A DNA stretch of 64,000 bases, from positions 137,051-201,050 of the forward strand of contig NZ_QQSY01000004.1 of NCBI RefSeq assembly GCF_003351225.1, written 5' to 3'. The position numbers and the translations under genes were made by a program. Each line of letters starts with the position of its first letter. Within the stretch, counting starts at the first letter, position 1. Of this stretch, positions 47,180 through 54,625 are shown piece after piece. The stretch is from Dyella solisilvae. Its GTDB lineage: Bacteria > Pseudomonadota > Gammaproteobacteria > Xanthomonadales > Rhodanobacteraceae. The notes under the pieces were generated by a model, which was not told the DNA's origin, did no database searches, and was given only the letters and a program-made list of their open reading frames with translations.

Positions 47180-47285
47180 GAGGGTGAGGGGCCAATCTTG
47201 CGGCAGGCTTAGATCAGTGCGAACTCTGTAGCCACCTCGCCGCGAGCACACACCCCTCACCACCGTAAAGGTGGCAATGCCCCAA

Positions 47286-47307
47286 CCCTCTCCCAAAGGG
47301 GAGAGGG
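47286..47307. repeat. CCCTCTCCC palindrome after recQ, copy 2
   Basis: CCCTCTCCC / GGGAGAGGG with loop AAAG, 107 nt beyond copy 1 and just before the end of the next minus-strand gene. Flank CCCTCACC at 47253-47262 extends the family resemblance to the copy in hrpA. Confidence 0.75.
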
Positions 47308-47317
47308 AGAAATGCGG

Positions 47318-47575
47318 TCAACCCGTGAGCTGCCAGCGAGTCCCTTCGCCCGATACACGCGAATGCGCCAGCGCCAGTTCGGGGACATAGCGCCAACGGT
47401 CCAGTTCACCAGGCAGTCGTGCCTGGGGGCAGGCGATGCGCGCGGCGATCAGCGCCACTTCCGGCGTGTCGTGGCGGCCGATTTCCTGTTCCTCGCACAA
47501 CACGCGCCACTGGCGACCGTGGCGGATGATGCGGAACAGGCCGGATTTCGAGGAATAAACGTATTGCGCCAGCAT
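47318..47575 (-). CDS. Small protein of unknown function
   Basis: 85 residues. Contains QYVYSSKSGLFRIIRHGRQW and IGRHDTPEVALIAARIACPQ, which reads as a compact alpha-beta fold. I recognise no family. Two starts are possible (47575 and 47608, giving 85 or 96 residues); neither has a strong ribosome site. It ends just before a CCCTCTCCC repeat and is convergent with recQ. Confidence 0.5.
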   Translation of the reverse strand: MLAQYVYSSKSGLFRIIRHGRQWRVLCEEQEIGRHDTPEVALIAARIACPQARLPGELDRWRYVPELALAHSRVSGEGTRWQLTG

Positions 47576-47760
47576 GGAATAGGACAGCGTTCTGCGGGGA
47601 TGCTGCATAGACTGCCCATCACAGATGACTCCCCGATGATTTCGTCGCGACGGTTGCATGGCTGCCGGCTGGCCCGGGGATGACTGCGATGCTGCAGATT
47701 TGTTGCATGCGTCATCAACATAAGCACCGCGTGAAAGCGGGGTTGGCGCGTTGTAAAACA

Positions 47761-47786
47761 AACGGCCCGCATTGCTGCGGGCCGTT
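47761..47786 (-). terminator. Rho-independent terminator after the M28 peptidase gene
   Basis: AACGGCCCGCA, loop GCAA on the minus strand, TGCGGGCCGTT: 11-bp stem followed in the minus direction by TGTTTTAC. It lies 25 nt past the gene end. Confidence 0.75.
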
Positions 47787-47810
47787 CGGGCGACGAAAAC
47801 TTCGTCGTAT

Positions 47811-49478
47811 TTACTTGTTGGCGCTGCGCTGCGCGGCGGTGGCGTCGCGGGCTGCGCGGAACTCCGAGTCCTTGCTCCAGTTCGGCCAGGTGTCGGAGTT
47901 GGCGAGGTCGTAACCCAGCGTGTAGAGGATCTGCAGGTCACGCGCCATGCCGGTGAACGGCCAGTTGGCCTGCCATTCATCCGACGGCTGGTGGTAGTGC
48001 TTGGCCACGTATTCGTCCGCGGCGGCCTTGCCGGCGGCTATGCCGCCGTCCACCCAGTCGTCGCCGGACTCGAACGAGATCGCCGGCACGCCGCGCTTGG
48101 CGAAGGAGAAGTGATCGGAGCGGAAGAAGTGGCCCGCTTCCGGCTTCGGATCCGGCGAGTAGGTCAGGCTCCACTTCTTGGCGGTGTCGGTCAGCTCATC
48201 GAGCAGGTCGAGCTTGGCGTTGCCGGAGATGCTGAAGTTGCGCGTGGGACCGTGCGGATCCAGCGCATCCATGTTGATGTCGGCCACCGTGGTCGCCAGC
48301 GGGTAGAGCGGCTTGGCGGCGTAGTACTCCGAACCCAGCAGGCCCTTTTCTTCCGCGGTGACATTGAGGAACACCACCGAGCGCTCCGGCTTCGGCCCGC
48401 TGGTGAAGGCGCGCGCGATCTCGATCAGCGCAGCGGTGCCGGTGGCGTTGTCCACCGCGCCGTTGTAGATCTTGTCGCCCTTCGCGTCAGGCGCGCCCAC
48501 GCCGAGGTGGTCCCAGTGCGCGCTGTAGATCACCGTCTCGTTCGGGCGCTTGGTACCCTCGATGCGGCCCACGATGTTGTGGGAGACGATCACCTTGGAG
48601 TTGATCTTGTAGTCGGCCGTGAAGGTCTCACCCTTCAGCTCCACCGGCTTGAACTCGCGCGTCTGCGCCTGCTTCTTCAGCGCCTCGAAATCCAGGCCGG
48701 CGGCCTTGAACAGGTCGACCGCGACGTCGCGCTGGATCCAGGCCTCCACCGGCGTGTGCACGCTGGAAGGATGGTCGCGCACGATGTCGAACTGGGTGTT
48801 GGTGTTGGAGTTGGCCACGGTGGCCCAGCCGTAGGAGGCCGGCGCGGTCTCGTGGACGATCAGCATGCCGGCGGCGCCCTGGCGGGCGGCTTCCTCGAAC
48901 TTGTAGGTCCAGCGGCCGTAGTAGGTCATCGCCTTGCCGCCGAAGTCGCCGACGCCGGTCTCGAAGTCCGGATCGTTGATCAGCACCACGGCGATCTTGC
49001 CGTGCAGGTCCACGCCCTTGAAGTCGTCCCAGTTGCGCTCCGGCGCCTTCACGCCATAGCCGATGAAGACCAGCGGCGCATCCTTGATGGCCACCGCCTT
49101 GGAACCGTCCAGCGCCGAGCGCACGGCGATTTCCTTGCCCTGGGTGAGGTTCTCGACCTTGCCGTTGACGTTGAACGACAGCTGCGGCGAACCGGCGATA
49201 TCCGATTGCAGCAGCGGCACTGCCTGGGTCCACTCGCGCTTGCCGCCCTTGAGGTCGCCACCCGGCTGCAGGCCCGCGGCCTTGAACTGGGCGATCATGT
49301 ATTCGACGGTCTTGGTTTCGCCTTCCGTGGCGGGCCCGCGACCCTCGAAGGCGTCGGAGGACAAGGTCTTGACCTCATCCGACAGCCGGTGGGGATCGAT
49401 GGTCGGGGCGGTCGGTTCGGCGGCGAAGAGCGCGGCCGATACCGACAGGGACAACAGGGTGAAGGCCAAACGCTTCAT
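47811..49478 (-). CDS. Exported M28-family metallopeptidase with PA domain
   Basis: 555 residues with a signal peptide (LAFTLLSLSVSAALFAA). An inserted PA domain lies around 140-300. Zinc ligands of the M28 catalytic core: SAHWDHLGVG (His, Asp), GAVDNATGTAAL (Asp), TAEEKGLLGSEYY (Glu), later INMDALDP and the C-terminal His of KHYHQPSDEW. This is the typical aminopeptidase fold (leucyl/glutamyl type); substrate not determined. ATG 49478 is preferred to ATG 49487 because TAGGTG lies at a normal distance. Confidence 0.9.
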   Translation of the reverse strand: MKRLAFTLLSLSVSAALFAAEPTAPTIDPHRLSDEVKTLSSDAFEGRGPATEGETKTVEYMIAQFKAAGLQPGGDLKGGKREWTQAVPLLQSDIAGSPQLSFNVNGKVENLTQGKEIAVRSALDGSKAVAIKDAPLVFIGYGVKAPERNWDDFKGVDLHGKIAVVLINDPDFETGVGDFGGKAMTYYGRWTYKFEEAARQGAAGMLIVHETAPASYGWATVANSNTNTQFDIVRDHPSSVHTPVEAWIQRDVAVDLFKAAGLDFEALKKQAQTREFKPVELKGETFTADYKINSKVIVSHNIVGRIEGTKRPNETVIYSAHWDHLGVGAPDAKGDKIYNGAVDNATGTAALIEIARAFTSGPKPERSVVFLNVTAEEKGLLGSEYYAAKPLYPLATTVADINMDALDPHGPTRNFSISGNAKLDLLDELTDTAKKWSLTYSPDPKPEAGHFFRSDHFSFAKRGVPAISFESGDDWVDGGIAAGKAAADEYVAKHYHQPSDEWQANWPFTGMARDLQILYTLGYDLANSDTWPNWSKDSEFRAARDATAAQRSANK

Positions 49479-49675
49479 GGAAGGCACCTAACGGGGAAAC
49501 GAGGCTCGATAGTAGAGAGCGTTGCCGGCGCCGGTCCATAGCGTCAATGTGCCGGGGTGGGGGAGAGGTGGTCAAAAAAGCCTCAAAAACAGCCTTCCCG
49601 AGGCCGCTTCCGTGACTTTTTTCACCCCAATGCGGCCCAGGATGCAAAAAAACCGCATTTTTTCCGTATTGCAGC

Positions 49676-49704
49676 TTGGCGAGGCGGGCTGGCATGCCAT
49701 ACAT
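49676..49704 (+). promoter_or_regulatory. Possible promoter of the HU-like gene
   Basis: TTGGCG (49676-49681), 17-bp spacer, ATACAT (49699-49704), followed by a leader of about 50 nt before ATG 49760. Hexamer matches are moderate. The flank just upstream is AT-rich with a TTTTTT run. Confidence 0.3.
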
Positions 49705-49759
49705 TCCGCATGCCGAGAGGCATCCAAACACCATCATCTTGATGACCACGGGGAAATGT

Positions 49760-50158
49760 ATGGCGAAGGCGCAGAAAGCCGCAGCAAAGAAGAAGGCCGC
49801 TCCGAAGGCCGCTCCGAAGACCGCCGCCAAGGCAGTCGTTCAGAAGCCGATCAAGGAAGCACTGAGCAAGTCGGGCCTGGTTGCCCACATCGCTGAAGCC
49901 AGCGGCGTGGTTGCCAAGGACGTGCGCGCGGTGCTGGCCTCGCTCGAGGCTGCCGTGACGAACTCGGTGCACAAGAAGGGCGCTGGCCACTTCACCCTGC
50001 CGGGCCTGCTGAAGATCACCGCCGTTAGCGTGGCGGCCAAGCCGAAGCGCAAGGGCATCAACCCCTTCACCAAGGAAGAGCAGTGGTTCGCCGCCAAGCC
50101 GGCCACGGTGAAGATCAAGGTTCGCCCGCTGAAGAAGCTCAAGGACGCTGCGCTCTAA
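49760..50158 (+). CDS. HU-like DNA-binding protein with basic Ala/Lys/Pro tail
   Basis: 132 residues. The first 30 are basic and Ala/Pro-rich (AKAQKAAAKKKAAPKAAPKT), like histone H1-type tails. The rest is an HU/IHF-like fold (EALSKSGLVAHIAEASGVVA, FTLPGLLKITAVSVAAKPKR, then GINPFTKEEQWFAAKPATVK). The usual HU arm signature GRNP is replaced by GINP. This tail-plus-HU architecture is common in Xanthomonadales. GGGGA lies before the ATG; an upstream in-frame ATG at 49742 adds six residues. Confidence 0.87.
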   Translation: MAKAQKAAAKKKAAPKAAPKTAAKAVVQKPIKEALSKSGLVAHIAEASGVVAKDVRAVLASLEAAVTNSVHKKGAGHFTLPGLLKITAVSVAAKPKRKGINPFTKEEQWFAAKPATVKIKVRPLKKLKDAAL

Positions 50159-50184
50159 GCGCAGGGTTCTTCCAGAGCCTCACA

Positions 50185-50216
50185 CGTCAGGTGCGGCGTT
50201 CGCGCCGCACCTGACG
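50185..50216 (+). terminator. 14-bp UUCG hairpin after the HU-like gene
   Basis: CGTCAGGTGCGGCG, loop TTCG, CGCCGCACCTGACG: a very stable perfect stem with a tetraloop, 26 nt past the stop. No T-run, but the likely 3' end of the transcript. Confidence 0.65.
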
Positions 50217-50280
50217 GATCGGTCGGTGCGGATTTCCCGACTGCCAGGTCCAGGCCTGGGCCATCTACCCATCGCAACGC

Positions 50281-50703
50281 TCAATGCCTGTCGGTACCGA
50301 TGATCCTGCCGGTGTCCGGGTCGAGCTGCAGGGCCACGCCTCTCCCCGCCGGATTGTCCGCCCTCGCGGTCCATACGCCGTCCTTGAAGTCCACGTCGTG
50401 CACGTGGGTATAGCCTTCGGTCGATAGCTCCGCACGTACGTCCGTTTCGCTCAGTCGCGAAACCTGCTTGTTGGGGAAGACCCGGCCGGTACGCGGATCG
50501 ACCCGCACGTTCACTTTTTCGCCGTCGGCACTGCGCGCCTTGGCCGTCCATATGCCGTCGTGGAAGGCAATGTCGCGGACCTTGCTGTAGCCCTGCTGCT
50601 CGAGTGACGCCTGAATTTGCGGCTGAGTCAGCGCTTCCTGCGCCGCGACCGCGGTGGAGATGCCCAGTGCCGCCGTGAGCGCCAGTGAAGTGATCGCCTT
50701 CAT
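50281..50703 (-). CDS. Exported protein with two PepSY-like repeats
   Basis: 140 residues: signal peptide (MKAITSLALTAALGISTAVA) then two similar halves, SLEQQGYSKVRDIAFHDGIW and LSTEGYTHVHDVDFKDGVWT, each ending in a basic/turn segment with DPxTGR (VDPRTGRVF, LDPDTGRII). The pattern fits PepSY domains, which often inhibit peptidases or sense surface conditions. GGAGG gives a 7-nt spacer to ATG 50703, not 50709. Divergent from the decayed permease. Confidence 0.85.
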   Translation of the reverse strand: MKAITSLALTAALGISTAVAAQEALTQPQIQASLEQQGYSKVRDIAFHDGIWTAKARSADGEKVNVRVDPRTGRVFPNKQVSRLSETDVRAELSTEGYTHVHDVDFKDGVWTARADNPAGRGVALQLDPDTGRIIGTDRH

Positions 50704-50984
50704 GGACATGCCTCCGCGTTGGTGGGGGTCTCCGAGTCTGTTGGTACGTTCCCAACTTGCGGTGAATGACCGCGCCGGTGTGATGGCTTCGCTTCAGCTT
50801 GGGAAGCGCATGGGCTGGGCGGCGACGTGTCGTCGGCTGATATCGGAGCGACGCGCAGCCTCCCAAAATTCAGCCGATCGTGCTGGGTGAGGTGAGCGGG
50901 TCCGTGTTGCGTGACCGCGGTTCAAGCCCACTAACGGCAGGCCCGCCATTCCCCGCACGCTTCAATCCATCCGCGGAGAAAAGG

Positions 50985-51580
50985 TGGATCGGACGGCTGA
51001 AGCAGCTCATCGACAACGCCACCATGCTCTCGTTCATCCTGATCGGTCGTCCCTGATTCGCGACCGCGATGACGGCGCCATCAGGCCTTTGCGCGTCATG
51101 CCGGTGACACCTGCCCAGATCATGCTCGCTCCCGTTTGGTCGATGGGCTTGGTGGCGCCGGTGGCCGCCGGGGTGTGGTTGAGCTTCGTGGCGCCCGGCC
51201 TGCTGCAGGCGCCGGTCAAGGGGGGCGATGTTCCTGGTCGGGGCGGCGCTGTGCCTGTTAGCGACCACCACCCAGGTGGCTCAGGGCGGCGGTGGCTCGC
51301 AGCATGCCGCGGTTCGCGATGTTGCTGATCCTCACCCCCAATTCCGCTGCAGGTGCTGGTCGGGGGCGCTGCGCCCCGGGAGAGCATGCCGGCGTCGGCG
51401 CGGAACCTGATGCCGGCTGCGCCCACGACACATTTTGTTGAACTGGGGCAGTCCATCCTGTACCGCGCCGCCGGATTGTTGGTGGTGCGGAAACAATTCC
51501 TGGCGCTGCCGGTCATTGGCAGTGTGTTGTTCAGCTTGTTGTTGAGGCGTTTTCACTCGGCCATTGGCCAGACGGCTTGA
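50985..51580 (+). pseudogene. Decayed ABC-2 permease (YhhJ-like), 3' half
   Basis: Sequence in the plus direction matches the C-terminal half of ABC-2 permeases of the YhhJ type in three frames. Piece 1: QLIDNATMLSFILIG (frame of 50985), stopped by TGA 51054. Piece 2: RDRDDGAIRPLRVMPVTPAQ followed by APVWSMGLVAPVAAGVWLS (frame of 51053). Piece 3: MFLVGAALCLLATTTQ (frame of 51228). Piece 4: LVGGAAPRESMPASARNLMP to the end (frame of 51353). These equal family segments such as REREHGTIEHLLVMPVTP and VWSMGLV by my recollection. At least three frameshifts and no N-terminal half, so it is a remnant; function lost. Confidence 0.75.
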
Positions 51581-51622
51581 AACTTCCATTGCACAGAGGC
51601 GCCACCCACTGAGGGCATGAAC

Positions 51623-52081
51623 ATGAGCAATCCTGGTGACTTGCCGTTGGCCCTGTACAAGGCCAACACCGAATTCCAGCTGCGGGTGAACAAGCTGGTG
51701 ATGGAGAACTGGAGGAAGTGGCTGGAGATGTCCACGCGCGCGGTTGATGACGGCATCGCCGAGTCGCAGGCGCGGGTGGAGCAATTGCTCAAGGCCCAGG
51801 ATTGGGTGGGCTTGGCGACCATTCCGGCCGATACCTTCTGGCGTCAGCTGCAGCAGCGCATGGGTGACGCCAACGTCACCAACCAGATCGCCGCCAACGT
51901 GCAGCAGCACTTCGCGCAGGGCCTGCAGGATGCGTTCGAAACCTGGCAGAAGGACACCGCCCGCGCCTTGAGTGGCCTCGGCGAAGGCGCGCTCTCCACA
52001 ACGCAGTGGAGCGACATGATGGGGCAGTGGGGACACCTGTGGCCGTGGGCCAACAGCAAGGGGCCGACGCAGGGTAAATGA
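51623..52081 (+). CDS. Phasin-like protein
   Basis: 152 residues, almost entirely helical (LYKANTEFQLRVNKLVMENW, WLEMSTRAVDDGIAESQARV, FAQGLQDAFETWQKDTARAL). This is the pattern of phasin-family proteins (PHA-granule coat or similar stress proteins). No polyhydroxyalkanoate synthesis gene is nearby. ATG 51623 is preferred because GAGGG lies 7 nt upstream; ATG 51617 is too close. Confidence 0.75.
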   Translation: MSNPGDLPLALYKANTEFQLRVNKLVMENWRKWLEMSTRAVDDGIAESQARVEQLLKAQDWVGLATIPADTFWRQLQQRMGDANVTNQIAANVQQHFAQGLQDAFETWQKDTARALSGLGEGALSTTQWSDMMGQWGHLWPWANSKGPTQGK

Positions 52082-52101
52082 GCCGACGCACGGGCGTCGG
52101 C
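52082..52101 (+). terminator. Hairpin directly after the phasin-like gene
   Basis: GCCGACGC, loop ACGG, GCGTCGGC: 8-bp stem beginning right after the TGA stop. Confidence 0.55.
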
Positions 52102-52465
52102 GCCCGACGGACTGATCTGCACACCGCATCGCGTTATGCGCCCTCGGTCCATGTTCAACTGGGGAGCGTTGCCGCGCATGGCGAGGCCAGGGGGTAGCCA
52201 TGAGTGCGACACGTTCCCGCGAAGGCGAAGTTTCCCCGTCTTGTCACAAAGGTCTAGTTATCTAGGCGGATTGGGAAAGCGGCGCGCCCGGCTGCCATGG
52301 CTTGGGTAGGGCGCTTTCGGAAGGTCGAGGCTCAGACGGGTGGGGTGGGGCAGGGGGTATGAGTAATCAGAAGGGACGGGGCAGGCGCGGTGGTGGCGAC
52401 TGCCTGCAGGGTGAGCCCTTCGTGGCCGCCTCCGACGCCGAGTCGCCACGGGCGGTGCACGGGTA
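52102..52465. other. Gene-free stretch before the DUF1045 gene
   Basis: 364 bp with no convincing ORF. A minor AT-rich part around 52240-52262 (TTGTCACAAAGGTCTAGTTA) is the only candidate promoter region I see; no -10 match I would assert. No repeat-family member detected. Confidence 0.4.
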
Positions 52466-53134
52466 ATGCGGTATGCGATCTACTTCTGCCCGGCGCCGGC
52501 AAGCGCCTTGGCCTCGTTGGGGCGCGATTGGCTCAATCCGGCCTCCGCGCCGAACGGCATCCCCGGGATTCCACTGCCCCGATGGAATGCACTGCTGGCT
52601 GACGTGCGCCGTTACGGTTGGCATGCCACCCTCCGCTCACCATTCACGCTGTCACCGGACCATGACCTGGCCGATCTGCGTCGCGCCATGACCGACGTGG
52701 CTCATGCGCATGCACCCATACAGCTTTCCATGCGATCCGGCCGCCTGGCCGGATTTCCGGCGTTGCGGCCGGTCGGCGATTGCCGGCTGGTGAACGCGCT
52801 GGCCACTGCTTGCGTGGAGGCGGTCGAGCCGTTGCGCCTGCCGCTCGCCGAGCATGACTTCCAGCGTCGCGCCTCTGACCTCGACGCCATCGAAACCCAT
52901 TACCTCGGACGTTACGGGTATCCCTACGTGTTTGAACGCTATCGTTTCCACATGACGTTGTCGGCGCCGGCCAGCGTCGATGAAGAGCGGGCCCTGCAGC
53001 GCTGGCTCTCGGTGCGCGCGGCGATGTTGCCGGCGGCACGTGTCGACGCACTGACCCTGTGCGTGGAGAAATCGCCTGGCGCGGCTTTCGAGCCACTGGA
53101 GCGCGTGGCGCTGCGCAAGGCCTCGGCGGCATGA
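52466..53134 (+). CDS. DUF1045 / 2H-phosphoesterase-like phosphonate metabolism protein
   Basis: 222 residues. Two H-x-T motifs of the 2H phosphoesterase fold are present: GWHATLRSPF (H53xT55) and RFHMTLSAP (near residue 162). The sequence MRYAIYFCPAPAS fits the DUF1045 group, found with carbon-phosphorus lyase genes. Its stop overlaps the phnN start by ATGA. The core C-P lyase genes are not in the window. Confidence 0.88.
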   Translation: MRYAIYFCPAPASALASLGRDWLNPASAPNGIPGIPLPRWNALLADVRRYGWHATLRSPFTLSPDHDLADLRRAMTDVAHAHAPIQLSMRSGRLAGFPALRPVGDCRLVNALATACVEAVEPLRLPLAEHDFQRRASDLDAIETHYLGRYGYPYVFERYRFHMTLSAPASVDEERALQRWLSVRAAMLPAARVDALTLCVEKSPGAAFEPLERVALRKASAA

Positions 53135-53679
53135 GGCAGGGCCGGCTCTATTACGTGATGGGCCCCTGGGGCGCTGGCAAGGACAGCGTGATCGAATGGG
53201 CGCGCGTGAATGGTCCTTCCTACGACGTGGCCTATGCGCATCGCTATGTCACGCCATCACTTGAGTCCCTGGGCGGCAACCACGTCGCCCTGACCCCGGT
53301 CGAGTTTGACCTGCGCGAACGCCGCGGCCTGTTCGCCCTCACCTGGCAGGCCCATGGCCTGCGCTGTGGACTCGGCAAGGAGATCGAGCATTGGCTGCGC
53401 CAGGGCGTGGACGTACTGGTCAACGGCTCGCGCGGGGCGTTCCCGAGCGCGCAGGCACGCTTCAACGACATGGTGCCCGTGCTGATCACGGCAAGCCGAG
53501 AGTCGATCGTGAGCAGGATGCTGTCGAGCGGCCCGGAAGCCGCCGAGCAGATCGACCAGCGGCTGGCCCGGCATGACAGTTACGTCGTGCCCGAGAAGAC
53601 CGTGACCATCGTCAATGAAGGCAATTTGCCCGAAGCGGGCATGAGCTTGCTCAAGGCGATTCGCAATCACTCTGCCTGA
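53131..53679 (+). CDS. phnN: Ribose 1,5-bisphosphokinase PhnN
   Basis: 182 residues. Walker A is GPWGAGKDS (11-19), as in guanylate-kinase-like PhnN. It makes PRPP from ribose 1,5-bisphosphate, part of phosphonate breakdown. MRQGRLYYVMGP is taken as the start because the ATG overlaps the DUF1045 stop; the frame is open upstream to 53059. Confidence 0.9.
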   Translation: MRQGRLYYVMGPWGAGKDSVIEWARVNGPSYDVAYAHRYVTPSLESLGGNHVALTPVEFDLRERRGLFALTWQAHGLRCGLGKEIEHWLRQGVDVLVNGSRGAFPSAQARFNDMVPVLITASRESIVSRMLSSGPEAAEQIDQRLARHDSYVVPEKTVTIVNEGNLPEAGMSLLKAIRNHSA

Positions 53680-53820
53680 ATCCGGCGCGGACTCACGCCG
53701 GATTGACGTACAAACGTGGAATCTCGATGCACACGTCCGTGTGACGGAGCCTCCCGCGCACTGCTAGCGCCAAGCGACGCGCCGTCCCGCATTCCTGGTG
53801 AGACCTCCTGGGAGCGCATG

Positions 53821-54279
53821 ATGAAAAAGACCGTGTGGATCGTGGTTGCCAACCGTGCTGTGGCGCGGCTGTTCCGGGCGAGCCAACCGTTGGGGCCTTT
53901 GGAAGAGATGGATTCGTTTATTCATCCCGAGGGACGCCTCCCCGAGCACGAGCTGGTCTCCGACCGCGCCGGGCGTGGTCTTGAGCGCATGGGTGTCGGC
54001 GGCTATGCCGAGGACCAGGACACCACCGTCGCCGCGCACGAAACCGCGAGCTTCGCCCTCGAACTGAGTCGCTTCCTGCAGAAGGCGCGGACGGCCGGGC
54101 AGTTCGACGCCCTGGTGCTGATCGCGGCGCCGGCCTTCCTTGGAGCCATGCGAGAACGACTCGACGGAAGCACGCGCGGTCGCGTGACGTTGGAGGTGGA
54201 CAAGAACCTGGTCCACCTGGACGCCGCCGCGATCCGGGGATACCTGCCCGAACGCCTGTATTCGGGCGTGGCGGCCTAG
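53821..54279 (+). CDS. Host-attachment-family (eRF1-like fold) protein
   Basis: 152 residues. TVWIVVANRAVARLFRASQP and the later LVSDRAGRGLERM...AAHETASFALELSRFLQ match the family once named protein required for attachment to host cells, an eRF1-domain-1-like fold with no proven catalytic activity. Starts with tandem ATGATG; GGGAG is 6 nt before the second ATG at 53821. No operon partner is evident. Confidence 0.85.
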   Translation: MKKTVWIVVANRAVARLFRASQPLGPLEEMDSFIHPEGRLPEHELVSDRAGRGLERMGVGGYAEDQDTTVAAHETASFALELSRFLQKARTAGQFDALVLIAAPAFLGAMRERLDGSTRGRVTLEVDKNLVHLDAAAIRGYLPERLYSGVAA

Positions 54280-54625
54280 GTCGCTGGCGCCATCTCTCGA
54301 TCCGCTGGGATACCGGCGTTGCTCAGGACGCCGCCGCCCAAGGAAGGACGGCCGTGTAAACGTCCGGTCGCATCGGGGTGCCGTCCCGGCCGAAGGGACG
54401 GCCCGGCCAACGGAGGGTCGGGTGGCCACACAACGGGTGGGTGAGGCGGCGCCACAACCATGAACGGGCGCACATTTGCGGGGGTCGACTGAGTTACGAT
54501 GCTACGATCGCCAGGGCGCCCTGGACCGCTTCACCGGGGTTTCACGTGCAGCTCGATGTCATCCGGGTTTCGCAGCAGGTACGCGGTCCATCAATCGGGG
54601 AATCTTGAACAGGGGTAGGGGAGCA
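54280..54625. other. Gene-free stretch before the MASE1 sensor
   Basis: 346 bp. Contains GC-rich inverted segments (GCCGTCCCGGCCGAAGGGAC near 54380) and, near 54495-54508, the tandem TACGATGCTACGAT. Promoters for the sensor gene probably lie here; none is certain. Confidence 0.4.

Noticed and set aside
54476-54625. N-terminal extension of the MASE1 sensor
   Set aside because: No hydrophobic or conserved sequence, and a good ribosome site lies before ATG 54626.
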